From the NCBI GenBank assembly GCA_949361645.1, contig OX442437.1, forward strand, positions 3,955,921 through 4,019,920: a stretch of DNA of 64,000 bases. The letters run 5' to 3'. Numbering within the stretch: position 1 is the first letter of the stretch; the number at the start of each line of letters is the position of its first letter. Below, one piece after another: positions 58,986-64,000 of this stretch. The stretch is from Spongilla lacustris. Lineage: Eukaryota; Porifera; Demospongiae; Spongillida; Spongillidae. The notes beneath the pieces are model-generated. The model searched no databases and was not told the origin of the DNA. It worked only from the letters and a program-made list of their open reading frames with translations. The translations under genes were made by a program, and so were the position numbers.

Positions 58986-60055
58986 ATAAAAGCTCTGCAT
59001 TGCATGCAGCAAATACCTGTCTGATGCGTGAAGCATGGTTTTCTTTCGTGACAATCGAATTATTTTATGATCACATGGGCTGGTGTCACAGTAAATTCTG
59101 TTGCTAGGAAATTATGTTGTGGCATGAATCAAATGATCCTGGTGATAACATTGATCATATGGTGCTGCTGTACATGTGGATAGTGAAGCTGTAGGTGATG
59201 AAAAAAGTAAGAATGCTTCGGTGCAATAAGCTACTGCATGGTACTGGAATTTGATGAAATAATACATTATGCTACCTAGATGATGAAAAACATTACAGAA
59301 AACAAAAGATGTCTAACATTGAAACATGCAGCACAAGTTTCATTATGTCTGAAAACATTGCAATCAACAAGCTTAAGTAAGAGTCATGTGTACATGTACA
59401 TACTAGATAATCATGTACGTAACTGATATATCTGCAATTGCAGGAATTTATTAGTTCCAGGACAGCTGGGGGTTCTTCGAAATAGCCACAGAGACTGTAA
59501 GAAGGGGGATAAGCTGCAAGCAAGATAGGTAGGACCATGCAGAGTGTACGAAGTATTAGAAAAGGGATACGCTGCTTGGAAAATTATGTTGTTAAAAAAA
59601 TTCAACAATCCATGGCCAACACCTTTTATACAGTTGTACAGGTGTTGTTTGTACCTGAACTTGACCACTGGGTGCATGATCAACAGCTACCATGGAATTA
59701 AGAGAGGTCAGGCTGTACGACAGTAAGTACTGTGAGTTATAATTATTTGCAATTGCTTTTGCCTACCACGCTGATTAGGGAAAGATAAGTGAAGTGACAT
59801 TTGATCAATAAATTGTTCATCTACGAAACATTTGACACTCTTTTTCTCCAGTGTCAGTTATATTTTCCTGGCTACTAGACTACATGTAGTACATTTACCG
59901 GCAAGTATTGTTGTGTATCATTGCTGCACCGATATACATTATACCAGTTAACGGCGCGCGCCAGCTATGTAACCTGGCAGACCGGCCTGCGATGATGAAT
60001 TTACCTCCTGACATGAACACGTGACCGTCCCACCAACAATTAAAAATAGATCGAA
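58986..60055. other. No gene; upstream region of beta-mannosidase
   Basis: AT-rich until about 59930, then GC-richer (ggcgcgcgcc at 59952). The last 120 bp are probably the beta-mannosidase promoter and 5' UTR. Confidence 0.45.
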
Positions 60056-61603
60056 ATGGGCCTGGCTACCCTGCTTCTCGTGCTGCTACTTTCCTCCCTT
60101 TCTACTTGTGATCAAGTGGAGATATCTCTGAATGGAGACTCTTGGAGACTCTCGGATACGTCGGGACGCGTGAACTCGATCCAAGCCACGGTGCCGGGTC
60201 AGGTCCACCTGGATCTTTGGTGAGCTTAACACAGGAAAACGTTAGAAACGTCCACGGTGGGAATTGATGAATTCGCATGCAGTCAGCAATCCTGGATTTT
60301 GCTCGATTAACCCACACTAGATACTCAATTCCAGGCTGGGAAAGCATCGAACCCACTGGGATTTGTTTGAAACCACCCTACGCCAGGATATTTGTAACTT
60401 TTTCCCCTGTGGTTAACTGCCGTAACGGGCATAAAGGCACCGTAACTTGCGTGTCGTTAATTTATATAACTTATCTAGGCCTATACTTAAAACCGCACCA
60501 TTGTGTGACTTGTGGAACAATACTGTAGTTACTGTTGGTACAGCATGACCTTAGTACCTCACTGTGACCATTTGAAGCCACTACCTTATATGACCTGCTT
60601 CACTACCTCACCTTCATGACCACCATCAATACCTCACAATCATGACTACCTCACCTTCATGACCAACATCACTACCTCACCTTCATGACCAACATCACTA
60701 CCTCACCTTCATGACCAACATCACTACCTCACCTTCATGACCACCATCAATACCTCACAATCATCACTACCTCACCTTCATGACCACTATAACAATACCT
60801 CACCTTCATGACCACCATTACTACCTCACAATCATGACTACCTCACCTTCATGACCACATCACCAGCTTACCATCGTAATTGATCCTGAAGGCCTTAACA
60901 CTTGTAATCTTGTGGCCACCTGGTACGTATACTTATGTGTATGTGTTCATGTACGTGTATGTGTGTGTGGGGGGGGGGAGGGGGGAGGAGAATTGAGTGT
61001 TATTAGAGATGCCCTGTGATTGTGGTTTATTAGTATTTAAAGGGAGCAGGAGGGGAGGAGGTGTATGTGTGTATGTGAGGGTGGGCTACAGGTTGTATAA
61101 AGTTTCAGTTTTTCTTCTGTGATGACATTTTCCTTAGGCGATCTGGTATCATTGACGATCCATACTGTAAGTGGTGATATTGCATTATATGTGCATACCA
61201 CATGTACACACATGTGCACACAAACCACACATCACACATGCACGCAATCACAACACATCCACTTGCAATGCACACACATGCACACGTGCACACTCACTCA
61301 CGCATACATGTATCTACATACTCACACATGCACACACATGCATACGTGCACACTCACTCACACATATCTACATGTGTACATACTTATACATGCACATACA
61401 TGTACACATGTACACACTCACACATGCACCCACTCACACTCAAAAATGTTTATGCACTCAGTCGGATTCAACGATGATGCACAGAAGTGGGTTGCATACA
61501 GTGACTGGATCTACACCACAACCTTTTCACTCTCCCAGAGTGACATACAGGGCCACACAGTGTGGCTGAAATGTGATGGATTGGACACTGTGGGCCAGGT
61601 CAT
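60056..61603 (+). CDS. MANBA: Beta-mannosidase, first three exons (gene continues or is truncated)
   Basis: Exon 1 (60056-60219): signal peptide MGLATLLLVLLLSSLSTC, then ISLNGDSWRLSD and ATVPGQVHLDLW. Exon 2 (61138-61166): RSGIIDDPY. Exon 3 (61462-61603): FGFNDDAQKWVAYSDWIYTT, then DGLDTVGQVM. All junctions are GT-AG and in phase, giving about 111 residues. The order PG-VH-DL, G-I-DPYY-ND, W-Y and DTV matches the N-terminal sugar-binding domain of GH2 beta-mannosidase, the lysosomal enzyme that removes terminal beta-mannose from N-glycan degradation products. The catalytic domain lies further on, and no further exon was seen up to 64000. The next intron would exceed 2.3 kb, unlike most introns here. 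A dead copy of exon 3 lies at 48640-49150. Confidence 0.85.
60573..60862. repeat. 26-bp minisatellite in beta-mannosidase intron 1
   Basis: About ten tandem or near-tandem copies of cactacctcaccttcatgacc with aacat or accat spacers. Confidence 0.9.
61195..61445. repeat. CA-rich tract in beta-mannosidase intron 2
   Basis: Degenerate cacacatgcacac repeats; a homologous tract exists in the duplicated relic (48720-48900). Confidence 0.85.
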
Positions 61604-61671
61604 GTAAGTGCATACATCATGTGCACATGTACCTCTATGGGCCCAATGCATAAGGCATGCACAAGTTATTA

Positions 61672-61951
61672 ATTACCGTAGAGTACATCAAGTGAGCCCC
61701 CCCCCCCCCCCCCTCCGCCCCTGGGCACCAAAAAAAAATGGCTTGTGTTTGAACGAGCATATTGTTATAATCTTGAGCGCTGTTGCATGCCATTCATTTT
61801 TTTGTTAGAGCACCATTTCTTTCTAGAAATGTTGAAACAGGTACGCGCTAGCGTTAATGACTATGACAATACGCTCATTTAAACACGAGCCTTTTTTTTT
61901 TGGTGGGGGGGGGGGGGGGGGGGGGGCTTACTTGACAAACACTACGGTATT
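61672..61951. mobile_element. MITE of about 280 bp with poly-C/poly-G in its inverted repeats
   Basis: The left end (attaccgtag...tcaagtgagcccc..., 61672-61765) and right end (...ggggcttacttgacaaa...ctacggtatt, 61865-61951) are inverse. Each arm holds the homopolymer (C17 at 61697, G22 at 61905) and an A/T run, then ggcttgtgtttgaacgagca or its inverse. Confidence 0.85.
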
Positions 61952-62085
61952 AGTCTAGTTATCATAATTGTGCATGTAGTACACCTCCATTATGTAAGTA
62001 CATGTACATGTACGCTGCACACAATTTAGGTTTTGTGGTTATTTGTTTGAGCCATACACATAGGTGTTGGTGGCCCAATGTTTTG

Positions 62086-62216
62086 TGGACACTAGGTTTG
62101 TTTTCCGAAAAACTGAAATAATGATGTCATGCCCTTGACAACGACCTTGACAACCGAAGACCTTTGGAACGTGAGCTCACTCAAAAACAACGATGGGCTA
62201 ATCGCCATTTTAACAC
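62086..62216. repeat. Inverted copy of the 34435 repeat
   Basis: caaccgaagacctttggaac and flanks match the inverse of 34435-34553. Confidence 0.85.
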
Positions 62217-62685
62217 TAGGCTAGGAAAGAAACACCTTTTTTCTATTTGTGTTGCGAACCACGAGGCGTAGTGAAGTTGCTATGGCAAGCTACGGGCCTT
62301 GAAAGCGGGTTAGTCTTAGCGTACCTCTTCGATACAGAAGTGATTCCCCACGCCTGCGACAATAGGAAATCAGAAAAAAAGGTTGGTTCGTAAAGGGAAC
62401 GGAAGGTACTAATAGCTACTAGCATTGGCTTGTAGCCACTTTTTTTTTTTGACAGTGATCAAGCTTACTAAATGTAAGTACTCTATACTGGTTGGCGCGG
62501 GTGTGTGTTACTAGCCTACTGTGGTGTTGCCGCCACGTTAGGTGGGCCAATGAACAGCAGTTGTTCTTTCACAATGGAGAGCAACTGCTGGACCTTACTT
62601 ATGTCTTACTCAAAGTTTGTCTTGGTGCTGTTCAGTAGCTACTAATATAGTATACTCTTCCGTATCAATCCCATTCCCAACCCCA
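62217..62685. other. No gene seen
   Basis: No coding frame recognised. Confidence 0.45.
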
Positions 62686-62812
62686 GAACCAGCCTCATCT
62701 CAGCTACCAGTACCAGGCTCATCTCAGCCACCAGTCACAGCCTCATCTTACCAGCCTCATCTCAGCCATGGCCACCTGTACCAGCCTCATCTCAGCTACC
62801 ATGCCAGGGCCC
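62686..62812. repeat. CAGCCTCATCTCAGC minisatellite, first block
   Basis: Irregular tandem ccagcctcatctcagccacc units; a second block lies at 63205-63312, split by a different repeat. Confidence 0.85.
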
Positions 62813-62867
62813 AGGGGCAGATCCAGGATTTCAGAAAAGGGAGGGGGGGTTACATATGAAAACTGCG

Positions 62868-63020
62868 GTGTTGTCCACTTTAGGCCGATTCAACCAGTGT
62901 GTGTGTGTGGGGAAGGGGGGGGGGTGCTGTCCGCTTTAGGCCGATTCAACCAGTGGGGGGGAGGAGGTGGGCTGTCTGCTTTAGGCCAATTCAACCAGTG
63001 GGGAGGAGGGGGTGCTGTCC
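62868..63020. repeat. Tandem repeat, three to four copies
   Basis: Units of ctttaggccgattcaaccag followed by variable G runs. Confidence 0.85.
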
Positions 63021-63185
63021 ACTTACGGCTCTCTCTATGTTTAAAAAGGGAGAGGGTGCCCTCTACTTACATGGCTATATTGGAAAACCACGTTGCTTCC
63101 TGTATGCTTTAAGCTTACACTAGATTAAATAAATAGGGATGCATCTAAAAATAAATAAATTTTCAGACCAAAGTTGGGATTGCAA

Positions 63186-63312
63186 CCCCCCCCCCCCCCC
63201 CCGATCTCAGCCTCATCACAGCCACCTGTACCAGCCTCACATCTCAGCCACCTGTACCAACCTCATCACAGCCACCTATACCCTCATCTCAGTAACCAGT
63301 ACCATGCAGCCT
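63186..63312. repeat. Poly-C and second CAGCCTCATCTCAGC block
   Basis: C17 at 63186-63202 followed by five or six cagccacctgtaccagcctc-type units. Confidence 0.85.
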
Positions 63313-64000
63313 CATAACTTGTTCAGTTGTATTGATAACAAAATTTGAGTGGGTGTATCAGTGTTGGCAGCATCATTGTGAGTATCAATGCCAAATACTA
63401 AATACTGAGTGTAAATTAGCTGAAATCTCTGTGCCTGGTATGAACGCCTTGATTTCTTGTCCCTAGTTGCCACAAGTAAGCGACCACTCATCTTGCATTG
63501 CTCCTGACCTTTGTTTATGTGATAATGCTCCATTCGAACCGCACGTATTATTCATAAAATACACATGCCGCGTAGAGTGGTAAAAAAAAAAAGTGGCTGG
63601 TTCTAATGGTTGTAAATATGCTTCTTGATCTGTCTTGTTGATGTTGTAACTTGTTGACCTAAATCCTATTGTCGCTGTCTTTGCTACACACGATCAAAGT
63701 ACTCCCTCTCTGTTACCGCCTCTATCACATCAACGTATAAAAACGATGCGCAGCTATTTGAATAATGTTGTAGGTCGTGCGCGCTGGTAATTTTACTTAG
63801 TGCGATGGTAGAGGGTACAAACTATCAAATTCTCTTGAAGGTATGACTTGAACAAAGCATGAAATGCGGGTCACAAAAAGTACGATTTATAATGAGCTCC
63901 AAAAGTAAATTATTTTGCACCATTCAAAAGGCATACCGTATTAGCCAATTATCTGAATTGTGTCCAGCCGCAAACAGCAGTGTACAATCATAAGAGGTGC
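63313..64000. other. No gene seen
   Basis: A 73-codon minus ORF (63312-63533) is basic and protein-like at one end (RDKKSRRSYQAQRFQLIY) but has no family match. No beta-mannosidase exon was recognised here. Confidence 0.4.

Overview
The window is AT-rich eukaryotic (animal) DNA. It carries split genes with short GT–AG introns, metazoan protein families (TRIM, CARD/Death, C1q, calcium-binding EGF, CCDC124, lysosomal beta-mannosidase, neugrin), and very dense microsatellites, minisatellites and transposon relics. Compact introns, expanded Death-domain genes and a Ginger-like integrase/Ulp1 transposon fit a sponge such as a demosponge. That assignment is inference; no rRNA or mitochondrial marker is present. 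A run of 200 N (34556-34755) and many poly-G/C tracts show this is an assembled scaffold.

Layout. 0-2 kb: the 5' part of a TRIM gene and a small neugrin-like gene, both on the minus strand. 4.4-9.9 kb: a minus-strand gene whose seven exons splice in phase to a CARD, three short linker exons and three near-identical Death domains, apparently built by tandem exon duplication. 10-13.3 kb: a 27-bp minisatellite, then a four-exon plus-strand gene for an unrecognised 104-residue protein. 14.4-18.9 kb: a 4.46-kb element with long complex terminal inverted repeats and no transposase. 19-25 kb: hairpins, a tRNA-like relic and repeats. 25.1-25.9 kb: a five-exon secreted C1q-domain gene. 27-29 kb: gypsy gag and RNase H relics on opposite strands. 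30-33 kb: 20-bp minisatellites. 33-40 kb: non-LTR (LINE) C-terminal relics, a truncated gypsy integrase and two orphan exons. 42.9-45.3 kb: three adjacent foldback/MITE elements. 45.6-46.7 kb: CCDC124. 48.6-49.2 kb: a pseudogene copy of a beta-mannosidase exon. 49.7-50.7 kb: a perfect (CTC) array of about 342 units. 51.8-55 kb: a decayed integrase, Cys-cluster and Ulp1-protease transposon. 55.5-56.6 kb: the 3' part of a calcium-binding EGF membrane protein gene. 57-59 kb: more LINE relics. 60-61.6 kb: the first three exons of beta-mannosidase. 61.6-64 kb: a MITE with internal poly-C/G and minisatellites.

The genes look independent, with no operon. The themes are innate-immune or apoptotic adaptor families (CARD/Death, TRIM, C1q) and housekeeping genes (CCDC124, neugrin, beta-mannosidase) set in repeat-driven DNA. 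The gene models were spliced by eye from GT/AG sites and reading phase. Family calls rest on recognised motifs and were not checked by any database search.
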